Assembly (NCBI RefSeq): GCF_947488835.1
Contig: NZ_CANLBK010000002.1
Coordinates: 186,001 to 250,000 of the forward strand
DNA from: an uncultured Marinobacter sp.
GTDB taxonomy: Bacteria; Pseudomonadota; Gammaproteobacteria; Pseudomonadales; Oleiphilaceae
Reading direction: 5' to 3'
Length of the DNA stretch: 64,000 bases
The translations under genes and the position numbers were made by a program. Every line of letters begins with the position of its first letter. The stretch's first letter is position 1. The notes below the pieces were generated by a model. It ran no database searches. It had not been told where the DNA came from and saw only the letters and a list, made by a program, of their open reading frames with translations. This document shows positions 40,009-47,066 of the stretch, one piece after another.

Positions 40009-40247
40009 TAGTGAGCTTCGTTGTCCAGTTCTGCAATAACGCTTTCAAGGGAGTAGTCCGCTATCCCGCTTTGCTCGCCTTCATCCAAGAGGCGTCGGAG
40101 GCGATCAAGCTTGGTCTCTGTTTCTTCAAGCAGGCGCAGTCCAGCGCGGACTACCTCGCTCGCCGAGCCATAACGGCCATTCTCCACTTGGGCTGCTATA
40201 AACTCATCAAAGTGAGATCCAAGTGTAATGCTAGTATTTCTAGCCAT
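40008..40247 (-). CDS. parD: cassette gene D1: ParD/CC2985-family antitoxin
   Basis: A 79-residue antitoxin with an N-terminal ribbon-helix-helix (NTSITLGSHFDEFIAAQVEN and YGSASEVVRAGLRLLEE) and a C-terminal toxin-binding tail. It neutralises ParE and normally represses its own promoter. ATG 40247 is chosen because a perfect AGGAGG lies six bases upstream; a longer frame to 40295 lacks one. A 19-base palindromic operator overlaps the ribosome-binding region. Confidence 0.88.
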   Translation of the reverse strand: MARNTSITLGSHFDEFIAAQVENGRYGSASEVVRAGLRLLEETETKLDRLRRLLDEGEQSGIADYSLESVIAELDNEAH

Positions 40248-40258
40248 GAGAAGCCTCC

Positions 40259-40277
40259 TGTACCAAATATTGGTACA
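40259..40277 (-). promoter_or_regulatory. palindromic operator of the parDE cassette
   Basis: TGTACCAAATATTGGTACA has perfect eight-base arms around a three-base centre, 11 bases upstream of the parD ATG. This is where a ParD ribbon-helix-helix dimer would be expected to bind for autorepression. Confidence 0.65.
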
Positions 40278-40280
40278 TTG

Positions 40281-40351
40281 TGCCAAGGCGCCCATGACAA
40301 GGCAAGGCAGGCCTACGCGATAAAGCCGCGCGGCTGATTGCGGCGTTAAGT
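40281..40351 (+). other. attC site 4 (degenerate, after the parDE cassette)
   Basis: R' is clear (GCGTTAAGT, GTT at 40345), with GC-rich complementary segments before it (GCCGCGCGGC). No xxxTAAC R'' box is seen on the left; GCCAAGG near 40282 is the closest candidate. The site looks decayed or truncated on its left side. Confidence 0.45.
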
Positions 40352-40406
40352 CGGACCCTGGCGTGCGTCAGTGCCGCTTAACATCCATCGTCAGCACTAA
40401 AGAACC

Positions 40407-40682
40407 ATGACTCAAAAATATGTCACTAGCATTCAAGGTGGGATCCTAAAAACAGCTGACGTTCCTGAACGGGAGATTCCTTTCCAAAGCATCGCCAGGT
40501 TGGTTTTGCTGGTAAAGCGATTGTCGGCACAAGGGTACGCCTTTGTAGACGCTCCGAGTGGGTGGCCACCCGCAGCGGTGCTTCAACAGCTTCAGGGACA
40601 AGGACAGATGGATTTCTCATTCACAGCGATAACTTGGTCTGGGCCGCGTGACTATCGCACTTATCAGGTTCCGGAGTGCTAA
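40407..40682 (+). CDS. cassette gene E: small hypothetical protein
   Basis: A 91-residue soluble protein (MTQKYVTSIQGG, then SAQGYAFVDAPSGWPPAAVL, ending DYRTYQVPEC) with no family I recognise. ATG 40407 has only a weak purine stretch (AAAGAA) upstream. The stop codon overlaps the next attC R'' box, supporting cassette status. A second GTTAAG/CTTAAC inverted pair (40345-40382) lies in its leader. Confidence 0.6.
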   Translation: MTQKYVTSIQGGILKTADVPEREIPFQSIARLVLLVKRLSAQGYAFVDAPSGWPPAAVLQQLQGQGQMDFSFTAITWSGPRDYRTYQVPEC

Positions 40683-40764
40683 CCAGTCATCAGGTTCGTT
40701 TCTTTAGGGGAATAGAACTCCTTACGGGCGCCGGACGCACGCGCCGTTTATGGCGGCGTTATGT
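40677..40764 (+). other. attC site 5 (after cassette E)
   Basis: R'' TGCTAAC (40677-40683) and R' GTTATGT (40758-40764). AACCAGTCAT and GGTTCGTT match sites 2 and 6. The centre carries small stems (GGCGCC, and GCCGTTTATGGC). Confidence 0.7.
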
Positions 40765-40779
40765 ACTAAGGGAGAAGCT

Positions 40780-41280
40780 ATGAGTATTGAGGATGATTGG
40801 GGAAAAGTTAAAGCGGTGCTGGAGCAGGGGCAAGCCTCGACTCTCTATTGTTCAATCGCAACGGTAAATCCGGATGGAACACCTCACATAACGCCTGTTG
40901 GCACAGTATTTTTGGGTGAGGATCAGCGAGGTTATTTCTTTGATCACTATGCCCAAGCTTTGGGTCGCAATATTGATCAAAACTCTCACGTATGCATTAT
41001 GGCGGTAAACGCTGGCCGCTTTTTTTGGCTGCGATCTCTATTAAAAGGTCGCTTCGTTGCCCCACCTGGTGTGAGGTTGTACGGCAAAGTTGGGCCGATT
41101 CGTGAAGCGACTCCCGAAGAGGTCGAAAAAATAGAAAGACGGGTTAAGCCGTCGAGCTGGATGAAAGGTGCTCGGCAGCTCTGGACTGATTTCACGCATG
41201 TTAGAGATATTGAGTTTACTCACTACAAACCAGTCACTTACCCTGTGATGATGGACGGGATGTGGCCGAAAAATGCATAA
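40780..41280 (+). CDS. cassette gene F: pyridoxamine-phosphate-oxidase-like flavoprotein
   Basis: A 166-residue FMN-binding split-barrel protein: LYCSIATVNPDGTPHITPVGTVFL and FFDHYAQALGRNIDQNSHVCIMAV are typical PNPOx-like segments that form the FMN pocket. Members reduce F420/FMN-type or heme substrates, but the specific activity cannot be told from sequence. ATG 40780 follows AAGGGAG; the earlier in-frame codon 40750 lies in attC 5. The stop overlaps the next R'' box. Confidence 0.75.
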   Translation: MSIEDDWGKVKAVLEQGQASTLYCSIATVNPDGTPHITPVGTVFLGEDQRGYFFDHYAQALGRNIDQNSHVCIMAVNAGRFFWLRSLLKGRFVAPPGVRLYGKVGPIREATPEEVEKIERRVKPSSWMKGARQLWTDFTHVRDIEFTHYKPVTYPVMMDGMWPKNA

Positions 41281-41360
41281 CCAGTCATTCCAGTTCGTTC
41301 TGCACTTCCCCCATTCCGGCCTGCGGCCTCCATCGGACGCCTCTGTGCTTCACGTTAGCG
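41275..41360 (+). other. attC site 6 (after cassette F)
   Basis: R'' GCATAAC (41275-41281) and R' GTTAGCG (41354-41360). The first 26 bases are identical to those of site 2, and GTTCTGCACTTCCCCCA is shared with site 3. The R boxes pair imperfectly because R' differs from GTTATGC. Confidence 0.75.
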
Positions 41361-41379
41361 AGCAGGAGATCACACTACT

Positions 41380-41832
41380 ATGCTGAAACATATTCATTTC
41401 ATCGCTGGGTTGCTGGCCACACTGGCTATTGCCACCTTCTTCCTTTCCACAGTTGTCGTTGAATTGTTTGGCTCTCACGAGGCGGTGGCATCAGTTAAAG
41501 CTTTAATCGTTATGCCTGGCCTGCTTATTCTGGTGCCTGCAATTGCAGCAACGGGCGGCAGTGGTTTCTTTTTATCAAAATCACGTCAAGGGCGACTCGT
41601 TGATATCAAGAAAGCGAGAATGCCGTTTATAGCTTTGAATGGTCTTCTAGTTTTAATTCCATGCGCCATTTTCCTAAACAAGTGGGCATCTGAAGGCGCT
41701 TTTGACAGCATGTTCTATCTTGTTCAGGGTATAGAGCTATTGGCAGGTGCGGTGAATCTCACTCTTATGGGGTTGAATATCCGTGATGGGTTGAAAATTT
41801 CTGGGCGCCTTCGCATTCAACATACCCGCTAG
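41380..41832 (+). CDS. cassette gene G: four-helix membrane protein
   Basis: A 150-residue inner-membrane protein with about four transmembrane helices (residues ~7-28, 40-62, 82-100, 115-135), an ATGGSGFFLSKSRQGR loop and LLAGAVNLTLMGLNIRDGLK near the C-terminus. I do not recognise a named family, though the sequence looks conserved rather than random. The ATG has CAGGAG about 12 bases upstream. It is the last cassette, and the attC after it is decayed. Confidence 0.7.
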   Translation: MLKHIHFIAGLLATLAIATFFLSTVVVELFGSHEAVASVKALIVMPGLLILVPAIAATGGSGFFLSKSRQGRLVDIKKARMPFIALNGLLVLIPCAIFLNKWASEGAFDSMFYLVQGIELLAGAVNLTLMGLNIRDGLKISGRLRIQHTR

Positions 41833-41885
41833 CACTTTACTCAAGCCGACGTCGCTTCGCGGCGAGGCTTAATTTGGGCGCCCTA
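41826..41885 (+). other. decayed terminal attC, aadA-like core
   Basis: The 41841-41873 core (AAGCC ... GGCTT stem with CGTCGC-TTC-GCGGCG inside) is nearly identical, from memory, to the centre of the aadA1 cassette attC. The outer boxes are broken: the expected TCTAAC reads GCTAGC, and the expected GCGTTAGAT reads GCGCCCTAGAT. Without the AAC/GTT triplets recombination would not be expected. Confidence 0.6.
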
Positions 41886-41914
41886 GATTACAGGTGCCCA
41901 TAGGAAAACGTTTA

Positions 41915-42790
41915 ATGTCGAATGCCCGCATCATTGTTCTTACGTCGTTAGCCATGGTTGCTTTTGCAGGTAATTCATTGCTCTGCCGGGCTGCGCTCAG
42001 GGATACCAGCATCGACGCAGCCAGTTTTACGACTATTCGATTGGTTTCCGGTGCCGTGGTGCTTTGGCTAATCGTACGGATGAGGCACAGCTCACCTGCC
42101 GGCGCTGGCAACTGGACGTCTGCTTTTGCGTTGTTTGTTTATGCTGCCGGCTTTTCTTTTGCCTATACAGGCTTGTCTGCAGCAACCGGTGCACTGCTAC
42201 TCTTTGGCGCGGTCCAAGCGACCATGATTGGCTATGGTATTTGGGGTGGGGAACGGCTGCATAAACCGCAACTCATTGGCCTTTCCCTCGCTTTCGGGGG
42301 GCTAATTGGTCTCATGCTGCCGGGGCTCTCAGCACCGCCATTATATGGTTCCGTGTTGATGTTGGTTTCCGGCATTGCCTGGGGCATCTACTCCCTGCGC
42401 GGGAAGGGAGGGGGGGATCCGACCAGGGTTACAACGGGGAATTTTCTACGTGCTGTTCCGATCACAATAGCAATGAGTGTACTCATGTTGAGCGGTGCGT
42501 CGCTCGATACTGATGGGTTCTGGTATGCAGTTTCGTCGGGGGCACTGGCGTCCGGCGTCGGCTACGCCATTTGGTACACAGCCCTACCTGGGTTGAAGGC
42601 CACTAATGCTGCGACAATTCAACTGAGTGTTCCGATTGTTGCGGCGCTGGGTGGCGTCATTATTTTGGGTGAACCCGTAACCCTGCGTTTGGTATTGGCG
42701 TCCGTAGCTATTCTCGGTGGAATCGCGCTGGTTATTATGAAGAGGCAGGATGCGAAAAGTGCCCAACAAATCACTGCAGGTGACGTGTGA
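41915..42790 (+). CDS. EamA/DMT-superfamily transporter
   Basis: A 291-residue inner-membrane protein with about ten transmembrane helices in two EamA repeats, the architecture of drug/metabolite transporters (RhaT/YdcZ-like exporters). Motifs such as SLLCRAAL near the first helix, AATGALLLFGAVQATMI and, in the second repeat, LSVPIVAALGGVIILGE fit the family. Substrate unknown. ATG 41915 follows AGGAAAA; an in-frame GTG lies at 41894. It immediately follows the cassette array and converges on plsB. Confidence 0.88.
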   Translation: MSNARIIVLTSLAMVAFAGNSLLCRAALRDTSIDAASFTTIRLVSGAVVLWLIVRMRHSSPAGAGNWTSAFALFVYAAGFSFAYTGLSAATGALLLFGAVQATMIGYGIWGGERLHKPQLIGLSLAFGGLIGLMLPGLSAPPLYGSVLMLVSGIAWGIYSLRGKGGGDPTRVTTGNFLRAVPITIAMSVLMLSGASLDTDGFWYAVSSGALASGVGYAIWYTALPGLKATNAATIQLSVPIVAALGGVIILGEPVTLRLVLASVAILGGIALVIMKRQDAKSAQQITAGDV

Positions 42791-42803
42791 GCTCACACGT
42801 CAC
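42780..42803. terminator. perfect 24-bp palindrome spanning two convergent stop codons
   Basis: The half-site GTGACGTGTGAG is followed directly by its exact complement (42792-42803). It contains the TGA of the DMT gene and the stop of plsB on the other strand. No T-run follows. It may act as a compact bidirectional terminator or as a protein-binding site. Confidence 0.45.
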
Positions 42804-45268
42804 ACGCCCAACATAGTAACTTGCTGAATAGCCTGTCGTTTCTCCACGCTCAGCACCAGTCGGGCATCATCTGCCACTTCATCCAGGCCTTCGCCGTAGC
42901 AGAGAAGTCCGTTTTCGTCGGTGGTTAAAACGTCATTGCTCTGCATGTTAGCGATGAAATTCCGGAACAGGCTTTTGTCGAAAAACTCTGGTGCGTTCAG
43001 GCCGAACAATATAGACATCCGCTCTGCGAGCAAGGTGCACTGTTCTTCCAGTTCTGCTGCGGTGATCGTCCCCGAGCCATTTTTGCGCAGTATGCCCAGC
43101 GCGATATGGTACCGCTCTACCGTCTGAATGATGAATCGGGACAGTATTCTGAGGCGCAGCATGGCTTCAGTGCCTTCTTCAGGGCGCGCGATTCTGTCGT
43201 CATCCTGGGCAACCAGTAGGCCCTGTTCTACCAGAACGTCAATCCACTGGTTAATCACCGCTTCCGCCTCTTCAGGCTGGTACTTCAGGAACAGTTCAGA
43301 CTGAATGTATGGGTAGGCAACGCTGGCAAGATGGACGATTCTTTCCCGCGCAAGTGAGCTCTTGTTCTCGAACAGGCTAGCCACCAGGGCGGGCAGTGCA
43401 AACAGGTGCTGAATGTTGTTGCGATAGTAGGTCATCAGTATGGCATTGCTGCCTTCCAGCCCAATGATGTCACCCAGCTTCTGTGGTTGGCGTGAGATCA
43501 GCCCCATGGATTCGCAGTAGGTAACCCAGTCTTTGCCTGAGCCCTCAGGCAAGGTTACGGTATCGGCGTAGGGGAAGGTTTTGAGCAGGTGTGCGTACTG
43601 ATCTGCCAGGCGAATAAGCTGGCCCTCATCCATGGCCAGCCTTTCAGCGCCAAGCAATACGGTTGCGATCATGCCAATGGGGTTTACTGCTACCGAAGCG
43701 TTAATGTTGGAGGCAACGCGCTGTGATAGCTCGCCAACCGCCTCGTTGAGCCAGGCAGGACGATACTCTGAGCTGTAAGCCTCATCGCGCCAGCTGTCGC
43801 GGACATCGTCCAGCACTTCAGACAAATGTATGGCCTCGCCAAAGTTGAGTGCAACTTTGCCGAAGGAGCTGCCAAGGTTGCGGGCGGATTTTGCCAGCCC
43901 GAACACGCTTTCTTTCTGCTTTTTCTTACCCCGGAGTTCGCCCAGGTAAGATCGCCCTTCCATAACCTTTTCATACCCGATGTACACAGGAACAAAAACA
44001 ATCGGCTTGCGGTGATCGCGCAGAAAGCTGCGCACTGTCATGGCGAGCATGCCCGGGCGGGGTTGCAGCATACGGCCGGTGCGGCTGCGACCGCCTTCTA
44101 CAAAATATTCAACTGAATAGCCACGGGTGAACATTACGTGCATGTATTCGTTGAAAACGGTGCTGTAAAGCGGGTTGTCCCGAAAGCTTCTGCGCATGAA
44201 GAAGGCCCCGCCCCTGCGCAGGATGGGCCCCAATATCGGCATGTTCAGGTTGATGCCTGCTGCGATGTGCGGGGGCATCAGGCCGTTTTTGTAGAGCACG
44301 TAAGACAGCAACAGGTAGTCGATATGGGAGCGGTGGCAGGGCACGTATATCACCGTGTTGTTCTGAGCCGTCTCCTTGGCCACGCGAATGTTGTTAACGG
44401 CAATGCCTTTGTAGATACGGTTCCAGAGCCAGGCAAGTAGCACCTCAAAAATACGGATGGTGACGATGGACATGCTGGCGGCAATTTCATCGGCGTATTT
44501 GTAGGCGCGGGCACGCACCTTTTCTGGCGCTATGTCTTCTTTGGCTGCGGTTTCCCGGATAGCCTCTTTAACGGCCTGAGTTCTTACCAGGCCCTCTACA
44601 AGCGTTCTCCGGTGCGATAAATCCGGGCCCAGCACTGCTTGTCGAACCTTGCGGAAGTGAGTTCGCAGAATACGGGCAAGCTTACGGTTGGCGCGCTCTT
44701 CGCTGTGGCGGTACTCTTCAACAATCTGCTTCAGGGGGAAGGGCTTATTGAATTGCACATAGGTGTTGCGGCCGTGCACCAGAATAATCAGGAATTTCTG
44801 CAGGCGGCCAGCAACAGACCAGGTGTCTGATAAAAGCAGTTTTACCAAGGATTTTTCTTTGTCCGGAGAGCGCCCCCAGAACAGGGATACAGGAACAATC
44901 TGGACATCCTTCTCCGGGTTTTCCAGGCCGTAGCGCACCAACGCCTGGAAATCAGGGGTTGGGACGGGCGCCTGGCGTTTTCGGAATGCTCCGCCCGCTC
45001 GGCGGTAGAGAAAAAAGAATGAGTGCGAGGGGCCATTTTTAACCGGAAGCGAGGTGGTTGCGCCGGGCAGTTTTGCTCGTATCACTTCCTGCTCAAGCAC
45101 AAGGCGACTGGATAACGAGCTGTATTGCAGCACATAGCATACAGGCTTTTCAGGCGACAACCCCAGTGCTTCAGCGCTGTTCCCGCTGACATCTGTCCGA
45201 ACCCATAAAAACAGGATTTTCCGGAAAAGTGTCAGGATCAGGCTTCGAATACCCTGGTAAAGACGCAT
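42800..45268 (-). CDS. plsB: glycerol-3-phosphate acyltransferase
   Basis: Inner-membrane enzyme that acylates sn-glycerol 3-phosphate, the first step of phospholipid synthesis. The acyltransferase blocks are intact: block I HRSHIDYLLLSY (HX4D), block II with GGAFFMRRSFRD, block III EGGRSRTGRML and block IV IVFVPVYIGYE. Length 822 is standard for gammaproteobacterial PlsB. The gene is divergent from nudC. Confidence 0.96.
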   Translation of the reverse strand: MRLYQGIRSLILTLFRKILFLWVRTDVSGNSAEALGLSPEKPVCYVLQYSSLSSRLVLEQEVIRAKLPGATTSLPVKNGPSHSFFFLYRRAGGAFRKRQAPVPTPDFQALVRYGLENPEKDVQIVPVSLFWGRSPDKEKSLVKLLLSDTWSVAGRLQKFLIILVHGRNTYVQFNKPFPLKQIVEEYRHSEERANRKLARILRTHFRKVRQAVLGPDLSHRRTLVEGLVRTQAVKEAIRETAAKEDIAPEKVRARAYKYADEIAASMSIVTIRIFEVLLAWLWNRIYKGIAVNNIRVAKETAQNNTVIYVPCHRSHIDYLLLSYVLYKNGLMPPHIAAGINLNMPILGPILRRGGAFFMRRSFRDNPLYSTVFNEYMHVMFTRGYSVEYFVEGGRSRTGRMLQPRPGMLAMTVRSFLRDHRKPIVFVPVYIGYEKVMEGRSYLGELRGKKKQKESVFGLAKSARNLGSSFGKVALNFGEAIHLSEVLDDVRDSWRDEAYSSEYRPAWLNEAVGELSQRVASNINASVAVNPIGMIATVLLGAERLAMDEGQLIRLADQYAHLLKTFPYADTVTLPEGSGKDWVTYCESMGLISRQPQKLGDIIGLEGSNAILMTYYRNNIQHLFALPALVASLFENKSSLARERIVHLASVAYPYIQSELFLKYQPEEAEAVINQWIDVLVEQGLLVAQDDDRIARPEEGTEAMLRLRILSRFIIQTVERYHIALGILRKNGSGTITAAELEEQCTLLAERMSILFGLNAPEFFDKSLFRNFIANMQSNDVLTTDENGLLCYGEGLDEVADDARLVLSVEKRQAIQQVTMLGV

Positions 45269-45296
45269 AAAATGTCGCTCCGATGAAAAACAGCCG

Positions 45297-45310
45297 CCAA
45301 GTTTACTTGG
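45297..45310. promoter_or_regulatory. small palindrome upstream of plsB
   Basis: CCAAGTTTACTTGG (five-base arms, four-base centre) lies 29 bases before the plsB ATG in the 129-base plsB/nudC divergent region. It could be a repressor operator, but the arms are short. Confidence 0.25.
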
Positions 45311-45409
45311 TTGAGTGAGAGCCGGAAAGCCAATGCTTCATTCTTGAAGCTCTCTTCTGTGTGATACATTCCTGTTTGGCCCGTTTAACACTATAAGGTG
45401 CGATGCGAG

Positions 45410-46240
45410 ATGGCGACGTCAACAATTCAGTGGAGCCCCGGATGGACAACCAGGCAGCCCGAGCGGGGAGACCTTGTGTTGGCACTGTCTGGATCTGGTG
45501 TACTCAAGCCGGATGATGGATGGTTGCAGCCGCTGGAACGGCTGCCTGCGCAGGCAGGTAATGCTCGCTTTGTCTCTTTGGGAAGTGTTGATGGTCGCCC
45601 GGTTTTCGTGACTGAGGTGCCGGAATCCATGGGTGCCGCCGGTGATGTTGTTTCCCTTCGCGACGCCTTAATGATGATCAGTGATGTACCTGCAGCCATG
45701 CTCAGCACCGGCTTTCAGGTTTGGCAGTGGTTTCAGGATCATCAATATTGTGGCCGTTGTGGTGGTAGCACGGGGTTTCATCGGCGGGAGCGGGCAAAGT
45801 GGTGCGATAGCTGCGGTATTCCGTGGTACCCGCGGCTTGCACCCTGTGTGATTGTGGTGATTCGCAAAGAGGATCACTATCTTTTGGCCAAGTCTTCTCG
45901 CGTAAAACGCCATTTTTACAGCCTGATTGCGGGTTTCGTGGAGCCGGGTGAGAGCCTCGAAGCTGCTGTTGTCCGTGAAGTAAAAGAAGAAACCGGCCTG
46001 GATGTCACCAATATTCAATACCAGGCGTCTGAGCCATGGCCATTTCCACACCAGTTGATGGCCGGATTTTTTGCTGATTATGCCGGTGGCGAACTGGTTC
46101 TGCAGGAAGATGAGCTGGCCGACGCAGGTTGGTTTTTGCCCGGTAGCAGGCCGCCAGTGCCACCGGATACTACGATTTCCGGGCGACTGATACGGGATAT
46201 GGAAAGAGTGATTACTGGTGGAGTATCCGGCTTTGAGTGA
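45410..46240 (+). CDS. nudC: NAD(H) pyrophosphatase / RNA-deNADding hydrolase NudC
   Basis: Nudix hydrolase that cleaves NADH to NMNH and AMP and removes NAD caps from RNA. Zinc cysteines are in CGRCGGSTGF and WCDSCG. The Nudix box GFVEPGESLEAAVVREVKEE is intact, and SEPWPFPHQLM matches the NudC-specific SQPWPFP motif. Length is 276 residues from ATG 45410; an in-frame GTG at 45398 is also possible. The end overlaps murI by 23 bases. Confidence 0.93.
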   Translation: MATSTIQWSPGWTTRQPERGDLVLALSGSGVLKPDDGWLQPLERLPAQAGNARFVSLGSVDGRPVFVTEVPESMGAAGDVVSLRDALMMISDVPAAMLSTGFQVWQWFQDHQYCGRCGGSTGFHRRERAKWCDSCGIPWYPRLAPCVIVVIRKEDHYLLAKSSRVKRHFYSLIAGFVEPGESLEAAVVREVKEETGLDVTNIQYQASEPWPFPHQLMAGFFADYAGGELVLQEDELADAGWFLPGSRPPVPPDTTISGRLIRDMERVITGGVSGFE

Positions 46241-47066
46241 GCGTGGCTTACCGCGGGTTCTGGTTTTTGATTCAGGCGTTGGCGGGTTAAGCGTTGCAGC
46301 CTGCGTCCATAAAAAACTGCCGCATGCTTCTATTGTCTATCTGGCTGATAACGCAGCCTTTCCTTACGGAAATCAAGCAGAATCTGTCGTCGTTGAGCGT
46401 TGTTGCTCGCTCATTGCGAAGGCGCTTGAACAATACCCTTGTGATGCGATTGTAGTGGCTTGCAACACGGCCAGCACGGTTGTCTTGCCGCACTTGCGGG
46501 CAATAACAGCTGTGCCCGTAGTGGGTGTTGTACCTGCGGTGAAGCCGGCAGCAGAACAAACCCTGAATCACCGGATTGGGCTTTTGGCCACGCCTGCAAC
46601 GGTGCGCCGGCGCTACCTCGATGAGTTGGTGCGGGAGTTTGCCTCTCACTGCGAGGTTGAGCGTGTTGGGCACCCGGCGTTGGTTCAGTGGGCTGAGGAT
46701 TTGGCCAGAGGGGTAGCGGTGCCTCAGGCTGAACTCGATAGCGCAGTTGCTAGCCTGCGAAATGCTAGAGTGGATACCGTTGTTCTCGGGTGTACTCACT
46801 ATCCATTGTTGCTGGATAATCTTCGGTTAAGCCTGCCGGAAGTGAAGTTTTGGGTGGATTCCGGGGAGGCTATTGCCCGCCGAGTTGCCTGGCTTCTGGC
46901 GCAAGCCGAAAAGCCTTTAACTGCAGCGGCGCCCGGTGACGTTAAAGGCGAGCCTGTGGCGGCAGCCCTGTTCACCGGTAAGGCTCCGGACGGTGTGGCC
47001 AATTATATGGCAATCATGGGCCTGCAGCCTGCCGAGGTTATCGGGAATTGGCCCTCAGAGTCATAG
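46218..47066 (+). CDS. murI: glutamate racemase
   Basis: Makes D-glutamate for peptidoglycan. The two catalytic cysteines are present in VACNTASTVV and VLGCTHYPLL, and the N-terminal FDSGVGGLS motif is clear. Length 282 is typical. The start is GTG 46218, overlapping nudC; TTG 46233 is an alternative. The 3' end overlaps the convergent DUF2156 gene by six bases. Confidence 0.94.
   Translation: MEYPALSERGLPRVLVFDSGVGGLSVAACVHKKLPHASIVYLADNAAFPYGNQAESVVVERCCSLIAKALEQYPCDAIVVACNTASTVVLPHLRAITAVPVVGVVPAVKPAAEQTLNHRIGLLATPATVRRRYLDELVREFASHCEVERVGHPALVQWAEDLARGVAVPQAELDSAVASLRNARVDTVVLGCTHYPLLLDNLRLSLPEVKFWVDSGEAIARRVAWLLAQAEKPLTAAAPGDVKGEPVAAALFTGKAPDGVANYMAIMGLQPAEVIGNWPSES

Larger units (their letters stand above)
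38382..41885 (+). mobile_element. integron-like gene-cassette array without integrase (CALIN)
   Basis: Seven short genes or gene pairs are separated by attC-like sites that begin in or just after each stop codon with an xxxTAAC box and end with GTTAxxx shortly before the next start. Four sites share AACCAGT followed by a TTCGTT-like block, so they form a related family. Cassette boundaries (after G of GTT) fall at 38382, 38720, 39237, 39706, 40345, 40758 and 41354. No tyrosine recombinase gene of the IntI type is present in the window. This fits a cluster of attC sites lacking an integrase, inserted between rsmJ and a DMT transporter gene. All genes read rightward except the toxin-antitoxin pair. 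Confidence 0.8.

Noticed and set aside
39999-40337. Plus-strand frame opposite parD/parE
   Set aside because: It is the reverse of the well-supported antitoxin gene and has no ribosome-binding site.
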